Assembly (NCBI GenBank): GCA_037144255.1
Contig: JBAWXE010000041.1
Location: 1 to 21,715, forward strand
DNA length: 21,715 nt
Source: JBAWXE01 sp037144255
Lineage (GTDB): Bacteria; Bacteroidota; Bacteroidia; Chitinophagales; Chitinophagaceae
Reading direction: 5' to 3'
The stretch's first letter is position 1; every line of letters begins with the position of its first letter. Below the pieces are notes generated by a model. That model saw only the letters and a program-made list of their open reading frames with translations, had not been told where the DNA came from and did no database searches. Of this stretch, positions 1-6,444 are shown piece by piece. A program made the translations under genes and the position numbers.

Positions 1-104
1 CTAATATAATATTCAGTATTTATGAATAGTATTATTTTTAGGTTAAGTTTTTTGTGGGCGGTTGAATTTGGGGATTTTAAAACCTATTGAAATCATACTA
101 TTGT

Positions 105-244
105 CAAAGGTTACATTTCTTAGAAAAAAAATAAGGTTACATAATTTAATTAAATGATTGATAATGAGTGTGTTGTAAGTTTTCAAAGGTTACATTTAGG
201 TTACACGAATGTAATGCGACAATGTGATAAATGTGTAAAATGTG
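105..244. repeat. Cluster of GGTTACA and AATGTG short repeats
   Basis: GGTTACA occurs at 109-115, 135-141, 188-194 and 199-205. The 14-mer CAAAGGTTACATTT is repeated exactly at 105-118 and 184-197. The last two GGTTACA copies are exactly 11 bp apart. AATGTAA at 208-214 is the inverse of TTACATT at 191-197, and AATGTG follows at 221, 230 and 239, exactly 9 bp apart. The arrangement resembles an array of binding sites in both orientations. No function can be assigned. Confidence 0.6.
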
Positions 245-272
245 ATTTTTGGGATTGTAGCAATTACCTGTT

Positions 273-333
273 TTACCGATTCTTTACCGAAAAATTACCG
301 ACCTGTTTCCGGTTTATTACCGATTCATTACCG
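273..333. repeat. Six TTACCG units phased at exactly 11 bp
   Basis: The hexamer TTACCG begins at 273, 284, 295, 317 and 328, and the variant TTTCCG begins at 306, so all six units fall on a strict 11-bp register. The five bases between units vary. The period is close to one DNA helical turn and is not a multiple of three, so it does not encode a repeated peptide. This suits one face of DNA bound by a multimeric protein, as in iterons or operator arrays, but the binding protein is unknown. Confidence 0.65.
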
Positions 334-536
334 ATGATAAATACAGACGTATGGGAAGAATTAATAACGTCTATAAACCCTCACAAATATACGAAATGAG
401 GGTACCTGTTTCCAAATAATTGAAGGGATATTTTATCGCCTTCTTTTACTTATATTGTAAAATATTCAATTTTGATATTTTATTTATGTGTTATTGCGAT
501 TTGAGGTTAGTAAGATGTGTGGATAAGAATTTGCTA

Positions 537-554
537 CATACTAATAGTAGTATG
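537..554. promoter_or_regulatory. Small perfect inverted repeat upstream of the 68-residue gene
   Basis: CATACTA (537-543) and TAGTATG (548-554) form a perfect 7-bp inverted repeat with a 4-nt spacer, about 80 nt before the start of the next gene. It could be an operator or chance in AT-rich DNA. I see no matching promoter elements beside it. Confidence 0.25.
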
Positions 555-632
555 CCTATGAATTCTGAAAAAATTGGTAGATTGTGGTACAATACGATTC
601 ATTCAGCTTTCACAATCAAAAAATCTAGAAAC

Positions 633-839
633 ATGGACACTTCAAAAATGATCAAAGCATATTGCTTAAAAACTAAGGAAAAAAATGTTCCTATGCAGGA
701 TGCTGTGATAACTAAGACAGCAAAAGGTGGCTATATGGCCGGTGGACATGATGGTAAAGGCAACAAGATGGCAGCTATAATGAGCGAAGCCAAAGCACTG
801 CAAGCTATAAAAGATGGTGTAGCTAAAAAAGGATTCTAA
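633..839 (+). CDS. Small DUF5679-like protein lacking most zinc-ligand cysteines
   Basis: This is a 68-residue, basic, soluble protein with no signal peptide or membrane segment. The frame is open from 420, but only the part from the ATG at 633 looks like protein. A second ATG at 648 is possible. Residues 8-47 line up by eye with the DUF5679 family (small zinc-ribbon proteins beginning AYCxxC and ending with a second CxxC before a KMFRI-like strand): AYC at 9-11, the central lysine/glycine-rich stretch, and NKMAAI at 44-49. Only Cys11 is left. The second cysteine is Thr14 and the later pair falls at His39 and Lys42. The C-terminal helix (50-65) is extra. A terminator follows at once, so the gene is probably transcribed alone. 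The family link is an inference from remembered consensus. The molecular role is unknown. Confidence 0.65.
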   Translation: MDTSKMIKAYCLKTKEKNVPMQDAVITKTAKGGYMAGGHDGKGNKMAAIMSEAKALQAIKDGVAKKGF

Positions 840-862
840 AAAACTAGTAAGTACATAGCGAG

Positions 863-896
863 ATCCTGTTCCGAATAGAAGCGGAATGGGATTTTT
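863..896 (+). terminator. Rho-independent terminator after the small gene
   Basis: An 11-bp stem (863-873 with 882-892, including two G-T wobbles) closes an 8-nt loop and runs into five T (892-896). It lies 23 nt after the stop codon of the 68-residue gene and separates it from dnaE. Confidence 0.7.
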
Positions 897-1057
897 GCGT
901 TTATAGATATGATGTTATTTGCAATGAAATGTGTCATATGACAAGCCGAAATATTTCATGTATTTATACCCACTCGTGTGGATAACTCCTTTATCCCTCT
1001 CTTTGGTTTTTACGTTACTTTGCGAGACGCTGTTTGGCTATTTTTTGTGCAGGTTCT

Positions 1058-4000
1058 ATGAAGTTTTCTCATTTACATAATCACACCCAATTTTCGCTCT
1101 TAGATGGGGCATCTAACATCTCGCGCCTATATGATAAGGCTATAAAAGATGAGATGCCTGCTATGGCAATTACTGATCATGGAAACATGTTCGGTGTATT
1201 TGAATTTGTAGCTCAGGCATGGAAGAAAACCAAAGTAGTAGGGCAGACAGCAGAAGGTAAAGATATACTGGAACCTGTAGTAAAACCGATAGTAGGTTGT
1301 GAGTTCTATCTGGTAGAGAACAGACATAAACGTGCTTTCTCTAAAGATGACAGAGATGTGCGTTGTCACCAATTGCTATTAGCCAAAAACGAAATAGGGT
1401 ATAAGAACTTAGTAAGACTTTGTTCGTTAGGATATATAGAGGGCTTGTATGGTAAATACCCACGTATAGATAAAGAATTGCTACTGGAACATCACGAGGG
1501 GCTGATAGCTACTACCTGTTGTCTGGGAGCAGAAGTGCCGCGTACCATACTGAAAAAAGGAGAAGAGGAAGGAGAGCGAGTATTCAAATGGTGGCTGGAC
1601 CTGTTTGGTGATGATTACTTTGTGGAAATGCAAAGGCATGATATACCTGAGCAGATAAAAGTAAATGCTGCACTACAGAAATATGCTGCCAAGTTTAATG
1701 TACCTATCATAGCCAGTAATGATTCACACTATGTAGATCAGGAAGATAGTAATGCGCATGATATCCTGTTGTGTATCAATACGGGAGAAAAACAAAGTAC
1801 ACCAACCTTTAAGGAATTTGCAGATGATGATGTGCAAGTGAAGGACAGGCGTTTTGCGTTTTACAATAACCAATTCTACTTTAAGAATACTGATGAGATG
1901 TCTAAGTTGTTTGCGGATATACCGCAGGCAATAGACAATACGAATTTGGTAATAGAAAAGATAAAGCCCTTGAAACTGGAACGTGATATACTGTTGCCAC
2001 ACTTTACTGTGCCAACAGAATTTCACGATGATCAGGATGCTTTTCTGGAGCACCTGACATGGACAGGAGCCAAAGAAAGATATAAAGAGATAACACCCGA
2101 GATAGAAGAGCGTATCAAGTTTGAATTATTTACTATCAGAACCATGGGTTTTGCCGGGTACTTCCTGATAGTGAGTGACTTTATACGTGAAGGTAGGAAT
2201 ATGGGGGTGTATGTAGGGCCGGGCAGAGGATCGGCAGCAGGATCTGTGGTGGCCTATTGTACAGGTATCACTAATATTGACCCCATCAAGTATAATCTAC
2301 TGTTCGAACGATTCCTGAATCCGGAACGTAAGAGCATGCCCGATATAGATACTGACTTTGATGATGTGGGTAGGCAGAAAGTGATAGACTATGTAGTGCA
2401 GAAGTACGGTAAACGTCAGGTGGCACATATAGTGACCTATGGTACCATGGCAGCCAAGAGTAGTATCAAAGATGTGGCCAGAGTATTGGACCTGCAACTG
2501 CCCGAGGCTAACGGGCTAGCAAAACTGGTACCTGAAAGGCCGGGAATAGTATTGAAGAGACTATTGCATGCACCTTTCAAAGGTGAAGGTAGTCTGGATG
2601 AAAAGGAAGGACTGGGTGGAGATGAGATAGAAACAGTTACAAAGCTACGTGAGATATATGCCAGCGATACCCTGCAAGGACGGGTGCTGAGAGAAGCTGA
2701 GAAACTGGAAGGCAGTGTGCGTAATACTGGTATACATGCTGCGGGTATCATTATAGCGCCTAAGGACCTTACTGAGCTATTGCCAGTGTATAGTACCAAA
2801 GATGTGGACCTGCTGATCACACAGTTTGAAGGGAACATCATTGAAAATGCAGGTGTAATCAAGATGGACTTTTTGGGACTAAAGACCCTGACCATCATTA
2901 AAGATGCCCTGGCACTTATAAAAAGAAATTACGGAATAGATATAGAGATAGATTCCATTCCGCTGGATGATTTGGAAACATTCTTGTTATACCAAAGAGG
3001 GGATACCAATGGTACTTTCCAGTTTGAAAGTGCCGGGATGCAGAAATATCTGCGTGAGCTGAAGCCTGATAAGTTTGATGATCTAATAGCTATGAACGCC
3101 TTGTATCGTCCCGGGCCTATGGAGTACATACCCAACTTTGTAAGACGTAAGCATGGGCAGGAAGTGATAGTATATGACCTGCCTGAAATGGAAGAATACC
3201 TGAGTGATACCTATGGTATCACCGTGTATCAGGAACAGGTGATGTTGCTATCGCAAAAGATAGGAGGTTTCAGTAAAGGAGATGCTGACGTATTGCGTAA
3301 AGCAATGGGTAAGAAGCAGAAATCTGTACTGGATAAAATGAAGAGCCAGTTTGTAGAAGGAGCTAAACTGAAAGGGCACCCGGAAGACAAATTACAAAAG
3401 ATATGGACCGATTGGGAAGCATTTGCACAATATGCATTCAATAAATCTCACTCAACCTGTTATGCACTGGTAGCTTACCAGACAGCCTACCTGAAAGCGC
3501 ACTATGCTGCGGAGTTCATGGCGGCAGTGCTGAATAACCAGGGCAATATAGATAAGATCAAATTTTACATGGAGGAATGCCAGCGAATGGGGCTGGCAGT
3601 ACTAGGGCCTGATGTGAATGAGAGTATCAAAGGGTTCTCAGTGAATAAGGAAAGCATTATCCGTTTTGGAATGAATGCGATAAAAGGAGTAGGTGAAGCA
3701 GCTGTAGAAGATATTATTATAGAGCGTGAAGCCAATGGACCTTTCACATCTGTATATGATTTTATACAAAGAGTGAACCACCGTACAGTCAATAAAAAAT
3801 CGCTAGAAAGTCTGGTACTGGCAGGAGCATTAGACAGTTTTAAAGATCTGCATAGAGCACAATATTTCTACGCACCACCTACCGACCCTGTAACAGGATT
3901 GGAAAGGTTGTTAAGATTTGGCAGTCAGTTTCAGGCAAGTACATCATTAGCTACTAATAGTTTGTTTGGTGGCTCAGCCATGCCGGAAGTAAAGCCACCT

Positions 4001-4669
4001 AATATACCTGTGTGTGATCCTTGGGCATTACCAGAATTGCTAGATAGAGAAAAGGAAGTGATAGGTATATACCTGAGTGCGCATCCGCTTGATGGATTTA
4101 AATTTGAGATGGACAACTATAATGTGTTGCCTATCAATGAGGTAGATAATAACAGGGGAAGGACAGTGCGTATAGCTGGCTTTGTGACAGATGCTACCCA
4201 TATGACCACCAAGAAGGGTAGTAAGTTTGGTAAGCTGGTGCTGAATGACTTTGCCGGGAATATGGAAATAGTGATGTGGGAAAACAACTATGTACAGTAT
4301 AACAACTATATAGATAATGGGCAGAAACTGATGATAACCGGTACTTATGGAGAACATAAGTATAGGCCAGGGGTAATGGAGTTTCAGATACAGAATATCA
4401 TGTTGCTGGATCAGGTACGTAAGAACCTGACCAAGAAGATATACCTGCATTTGCCATTGCAAAAAGTGAATATGGAATTTGTGAGTTTCATAGCGCAAAA
4501 CGTGAAACAAAATCCGGGTAGTACGGAATTGTTCATACAAGTGCAGGACGATACTACGGGGATGAGTACCAAACTAAAAACACATAATATGAAACTGCAG
4601 CTGAATGATGAATTTGTACATTTTCTGCAGGAGCATGAGGAGATCAGATATTTGCTGGAAGTAGCCTAG
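1058..4669 (+). CDS. dnaE: DNA polymerase III subunit alpha
   Basis: This is the catalytic subunit of the replicative polymerase, 1203 residues from the ATG at 1058, a normal length for the family. The frame extends upstream to a TTG at 1034, but the family begins at the MKFSHLHNHT segment. The N-terminal PHP domain has HLH at 5-7, DH at 40-41 and DSH at 222-224, so its metal-binding motifs look intact. The palm has PDIDTD at 428-433 (Asp429, Asp431) and the third catalytic Asp604 in KMDFLGL. The glycine-rich GPGRGSAAGS segment, the fingers, the KSHS motif and a helix-hairpin-helix (IKGVGE) follow in order. An OB fold with the VRIAGFV and FGKLVLND strands lies near residues 1035-1125. Upstream, TTACTTTG at 1015-1022 is one base off the Bacteroidota -7 element, without a clear -33 partner, so the promoter is uncertain. 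It is probably monocistronic. Confidence 0.97.
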   Translation: MKFSHLHNHTQFSLLDGASNISRLYDKAIKDEMPAMAITDHGNMFGVFEFVAQAWKKTKVVGQTAEGKDILEPVVKPIVGCEFYLVENRHKRAFSKDDRDVRCHQLLLAKNEIGYKNLVRLCSLGYIEGLYGKYPRIDKELLLEHHEGLIATTCCLGAEVPRTILKKGEEEGERVFKWWLDLFGDDYFVEMQRHDIPEQIKVNAALQKYAAKFNVPIIASNDSHYVDQEDSNAHDILLCINTGEKQSTPTFKEFADDDVQVKDRRFAFYNNQFYFKNTDEMSKLFADIPQAIDNTNLVIEKIKPLKLERDILLPHFTVPTEFHDDQDAFLEHLTWTGAKERYKEITPEIEERIKFELFTIRTMGFAGYFLIVSDFIREGRNMGVYVGPGRGSAAGSVVAYCTGITNIDPIKYNLLFERFLNPERKSMPDIDTDFDDVGRQKVIDYVVQKYGKRQVAHIVTYGTMAAKSSIKDVARVLDLQLPEANGLAKLVPERPGIVLKRLLHAPFKGEGSLDEKEGLGGDEIETVTKLREIYASDTLQGRVLREAEKLEGSVRNTGIHAAGIIIAPKDLTELLPVYSTKDVDLLITQFEGNIIENAGVIKMDFLGLKTLTIIKDALALIKRNYGIDIEIDSIPLDDLETFLLYQRGDTNGTFQFESAGMQKYLRELKPDKFDDLIAMNALYRPGPMEYIPNFVRRKHGQEVIVYDLPEMEEYLSDTYGITVYQEQVMLLSQKIGGFSKGDADVLRKAMGKKQKSVLDKMKSQFVEGAKLKGHPEDKLQKIWTDWEAFAQYAFNKSHSTCYALVAYQTAYLKAHYAAEFMAAVLNNQGNIDKIKFYMEECQRMGLAVLGPDVNESIKGFSVNKESIIRFGMNAIKGVGEAAVEDIIIEREANGPFTSVYDFIQRVNHRTVNKKSLESLVLAGALDSFKDLHRAQYFYAPPTDPVTGLERLLRFGSQFQASTSLATNSLFGGSAMPEVKPPNIPVCDPWALPELLDREKEVIGIYLSAHPLDGFKFEMDNYNVLPINEVDNNRGRTVRIAGFVTDATHMTTKKGSKFGKLVLNDFAGNMEIVMWENNYVQYNNYIDNGQKLMITGTYGEHKYRPGVMEFQIQNIMLLDQVRKNLTKKIYLHLPLQKVNMEFVSFIAQNVKQNPGSTELFIQVQDDTTGMSTKLKTHNMKLQLNDEFVHFLQEHEEIRYLLEVA

Positions 4670-4714
4670 GGTGCGCATTATGTATTGCGCTTATAGTGGT
4701 ATACCGGCATTCTA

Positions 4715-4745
4715 TTGTGAAGGAGTATAATTGAACGTAACTTTG
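4715..4745 (+). promoter_or_regulatory. Bacteroidota-type promoter of trxA
   Basis: TTG at 4715-4717, a 20-nt spacer and TAACTTTG at 4738-4745 exactly match the primary-sigma consensus of the phylum (TTG, 19-21 nt, TAnnTTTG). The leader to the trxA start is about 32 nt and A-rich, without a Shine-Dalgarno sequence. Confidence 0.8.
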
Positions 4746-4783
4746 AATTCTATTTTTTAAACCATAAATAAATCAAGTATAAA

Positions 4784-5101
4784 ATGGCAGCTACATTCAC
4801 AGATGCAAATTTTGACACAGAAGTACTGAAGGCAGAAAAACTTACAGTAGTAGATTTCTGGGCACCATGGTGCGGACCATGTTTGGCATTAGGCCCAACT
4901 ATCGATGCATTGTCGAAAGAATATGATGGTAAGGTAAATGTTGGTAAGATCAACGTTGATGAGAATCCTAATGTTTCTATCAGCTACGGTGTTACAAGTA
5001 TCCCTTGTGTATTGTTCATAAAAGGTGGGCAAGTAGTTGACAAACAAATAGGTGCAGCACCTAAGAATGTTTTCGACAAGAAGATAGTACAACACATGTA
5101 A
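4784..5101 (+). CDS. trxA: Thioredoxin
   Basis: This is a cytosolic thiol-disulfide oxidoreductase that passes electrons from thioredoxin reductase to ribonucleotide reductase, peroxidases and other targets. It has 105 residues, the standard length, with no signal peptide. The redox centre WCGPC is at 29-33, the buried Asp at 24, and the cis-proline at 74 in the SIP segment. Two details are unusual. The residues after the active site are LALGP rather than the common KMIAP. Cys75 directly follows the cis-proline, where most thioredoxins have Thr. The gene has its own promoter 32 nt upstream and no terminator until 5293, beyond a decayed second copy that begins 13 nt after its stop codon. Confidence 0.95.
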   Translation: MAATFTDANFDTEVLKAEKLTVVDFWAPWCGPCLALGPTIDALSKEYDGKVNVGKINVDENPNVSISYGVTSIPCVLFIKGGQVVDKQIGAAPKNVFDKKIVQHM

Positions 5102-5113
5102 TCTTGCTGGCTT

Positions 5114-5270
5114 AAGGCAACTACATTCACTGCTGCGAACTTTGTACAGTAGCATTGAAGCCTGACCAATATTCCTATTGTTCTATTCATAATATCGAGC
5201 AAGTGGTGGATATGTAATTAGATGCGCCCCTAAGATCGTATACGAGGAGAAAATAATTGAACACTTATAG
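5114..5270 (+). pseudogene. Decayed second thioredoxin gene with its middle deleted
   Basis: The stretch after trxA aligns with both ends of trxA. Positions 5114-5144 match the first 31 bases of trxA (4784-4814) at 25 of 31, with AAG in place of the start ATG. Several of the differences are synonymous (ACA/ACT, GCA/GCG, AAT/AAC). From 5169 the sequence matches the 3' end of trxA from the cis-proline region (about 4998) to the stop codon. The last 13 codons read PKIVYEEKIIEHL against PKNVFDKKIVQHM, and the stop codons coincide. About 160 bp between the two parts, including the CGPC site, are missing. Two one-base deletions and several stops lie in what remains. The conservative substitutions suggest a paralogue that diverged while still functional and then decayed. 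It can no longer encode a thioredoxin. Confidence 0.82.
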
Positions 5271-5292
5271 AGCGTAGTAAATTCTACTATTG

Positions 5293-5320
5293 AAAGCCGC
5301 CCATATTGGGCGGTTTTTTA
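5293..5320 (+). terminator. Strong terminator behind trxA and its pseudogene
   Basis: CCGCCC (5297-5302) pairs with GGGCGG (5308-5313) around an ATATT loop. A flanking A tract pairs with the T run from 5314, and further T-rich sequence follows. This is a textbook intrinsic terminator, the first one after trxA. Confidence 0.9.
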
Positions 5321-5334
5321 TTTTTTTTAATATA

Positions 5335-5364
5335 TTGTTTATTTTATAAACTAGTTTATATTTG
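5335..5364 (+). promoter_or_regulatory. Promoter of the membrane protein / winged-helix regulator pair
   Basis: TTG at 5335-5337, a 19-nt spacer and TATATTTG at 5357-5364 match the Bacteroidota promoter consensus exactly. The start codon follows 36 nt downstream. The spacer and the -7 element are overlapped by the palindrome at 5345-5360. Confidence 0.8.
5345..5360. promoter_or_regulatory. Perfect 16-bp palindrome, probable operator
   Basis: TATAAACTAGTTTATA equals its own reverse complement. It fills most of the promoter spacer and shares four bases with the -7 element, so a protein bound here would block RNA polymerase. A further half-site, AGTTTATA, lies at 5370-5377, 17 bp downstream. 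The obvious candidate ligand is the winged-helix protein encoded at 5968-6255 in the same operon, which would make the circuit autoregulatory. That assignment is inference. Confidence 0.6.
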
Positions 5365-5399
5365 TGCTAAGTTTATAATGACACAAATAAAACACTTAT

Positions 5400-5975
5400 A
5401 TGGAAAATACCGAAAAACAACACCTGGAGCTGATAACAGAGATTATACACACAGCCCGCAAGTCATTTAGCGATAATGGAACTGTATACCTACTATGGGG
5501 CTGGGCAGTAAGTATAGCCAGTCTGGTACAGTTCATTATGATCAAGATAAATATGCTGCATAGTGGTATGGTATGGGCAGTACTGATGCCAATAGCCGGA
5601 ATCTCACAGTTCTTTATCTTGGGGAGGCAAAAAAGAGACAAAAAAGTGAAGACCTTAGTAGGTAAGATACTTGGTTCGCTTTGGATGGCTTTTGGGGTAT
5701 CTATGTGCATTGTTATCTTCTATGCATTTACAGGTAAAATGGAAATTTGTGTATTGCCTATGATATTGATGCTATATGGGATAGGCACATTTGTATCAGG
5801 TGTTGCTATGGAAGTGAAGCCTATGGTAGTAGGGGCTATCATATGCTGGGGAATTAGCGTACTATGCTATTTTGTGAATAATGAGTATCAGTTGTTATTG
5901 TTGGCTATTGCAGTCATATTTGCATACCTTATACCCGGATATACGTTAAGGACTAGATATCATAAGAATGTTTAA
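5400..5975 (+). CDS. Six-helix membrane protein co-expressed with a regulator
   Basis: A 191-residue inner-membrane protein of unknown function. A polar, charged N-terminus of about 27 residues precedes about six hydrophobic segments (roughly 29-49, 55-75, 88-110, 116-136, 141-157 and 162-182), with a basic loop (GRQKRDKKVK) near 75-84 and a basic C-terminal tail, both probably cytoplasmic. No transporter motif is recognisable. The last 8 bases overlap the start of the regulator gene (5968-5975), so translation of the two is likely coupled. A membrane protein preceding a small winged-helix regulator is a recurrent arrangement in Bacteroidota, which suggests a membrane-stress or sensing role, but nothing in the sequence proves it. 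Expression starts from the promoter at 5335-5364 under the palindrome. Confidence 0.85.
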   Translation: MENTEKQHLELITEIIHTARKSFSDNGTVYLLWGWAVSIASLVQFIMIKINMLHSGMVWAVLMPIAGISQFFILGRQKRDKKVKTLVGKILGSLWMAFGVSMCIVIFYAFTGKMEICVLPMILMLYGIGTFVSGVAMEVKPMVVGAIICWGISVLCYFVNNEYQLLLLAIAVIFAYLIPGYTLRTRYHKNV

Positions 5976-6255
5976 AGAACTGGATCCCATATTACACTCG
6001 CAACTGCGCTTGGCGGTTGTTTCGCTACTCATATCGGTAGAGGAGGCTGAATTCACCTATATAAAGGAGAAAACACAGGCTACATCGGGTAATCTGAGTG
6101 TACAATTAGATAAACTGAAGCAAGCAGGTTATATTGAAGTGCAAAAGAGCTTTAAAAACAACTATCCTCTTACTGTATGTAAGATAACAAAGCAGGGTAT
6201 AGATGCTTTTGACAAGTATGTAAGCGATTTAAAGGCCTATTTGAACCCCAAATGA
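5968..6255 (+). CDS. Small winged-helix transcriptional regulator (HTH_34 type)
   Basis: A 95-residue protein made almost wholly of one winged-helix domain. It begins with a short helix (LDPILHSQLRLAVVSLL), then a helix-turn-helix in which TSGNLSVQLDKLKQAGYI (residues 39-56) is the recognition helix and following segment, then the basic wing at 57-75. This pattern (SGNLSxHLxKLxxAGYI) is typical of the HTH_34 / MarR-like regulators common in Bacteroidota. It has no sensor domain and no metal-binding cysteine pair, so the signal may come from its membrane partner. It overlaps the preceding gene by 8 bp (ATGTTTAA). The operon promoter carries a perfect palindrome that suits a symmetric dimer. 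Confidence 0.88.
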   Translation: MFKELDPILHSQLRLAVVSLLISVEEAEFTYIKEKTQATSGNLSVQLDKLKQAGYIEVQKSFKNNYPLTVCKITKQGIDAFDKYVSDLKAYLNPK

Positions 6256-6444
6256 TAGATAAAGTCCAGACTTTTCAGGATATAGTATTATATTTTAAGC
6301 CTTATAGTTGCCTGAAAAACAATATTAAACGAGGTTTTGCAAATTTATTATGTGTTTAATTTATGCAATATCATTCAATATTTTTCATTCAACTATTTTA
6401 TTTCCTGAATTTATTGTCTATTTTGTTGCAAAATTAACAATCAT

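Larger units (their letters stand above)
1..632. other. Gene-free AT-rich leader region with spaced short repeats
   Basis: I see no supportable gene here. One open frame (154-399) exists, but its protein resembles nothing I recognise, and the DNA repeats inside it are spaced by 11 bp, which does not keep a reading frame. The stretch carries GGTTACA-type repeats (109-205), AATGTG repeats at 9-bp steps (221-244), TTACCG repeats at 11-bp steps (273-333) and a small inverted repeat (537-554). It may be a regulatory or binding region, or a relic of a mobile element whose other end lies left of the window. Confidence 0.5.

Noticed and set aside
154..399. 81-codon open frame at the left end
   Set aside because: The protein resembles nothing recognisable, and the 11-bp DNA repeats within it do not keep a reading frame, so they are unlikely to have arisen under coding constraint.
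420..632. Longer start for the small DUF5679-like protein
   Set aside because: The extra 71 residues are unlike any protein in the family and the nominal start at 420 is a TTG. The ATG at 633 fits better.
1015..1022. TTACTTTG as -7 element for dnaE
   Set aside because: One base off the consensus with no TTG at the proper distance. Mentioned only as a possibility in the dnaE entry.
2437..2898. 153-codon frame on the minus strand inside dnaE
   Set aside because: It is antisense to the conserved polymerase palm, rich in Ser and Pro as expected of a shadow frame, and has no domain of its own.
4040..4540. 166-codon frame on the minus strand inside dnaE
   Set aside because: It lies wholly antisense to the dnaE C-terminal OB region and shows no recognisable protein features.
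4673..4690. Hairpin just after dnaE (GCGCA / TGCGC)
   Set aside because: The stem has only 5 bp and no T tract follows, so it is not supportable as a terminator.
6271..6318. Inverted repeat TTTTCAGG / CCTGAAAA after the winged-helix gene
   Set aside because: The loop of about 30 nt and the lack of a T tract make a terminator unlikely. It may be chance in AT-rich DNA, and the rest of the 6256-6444 gap shows no clear promoter.
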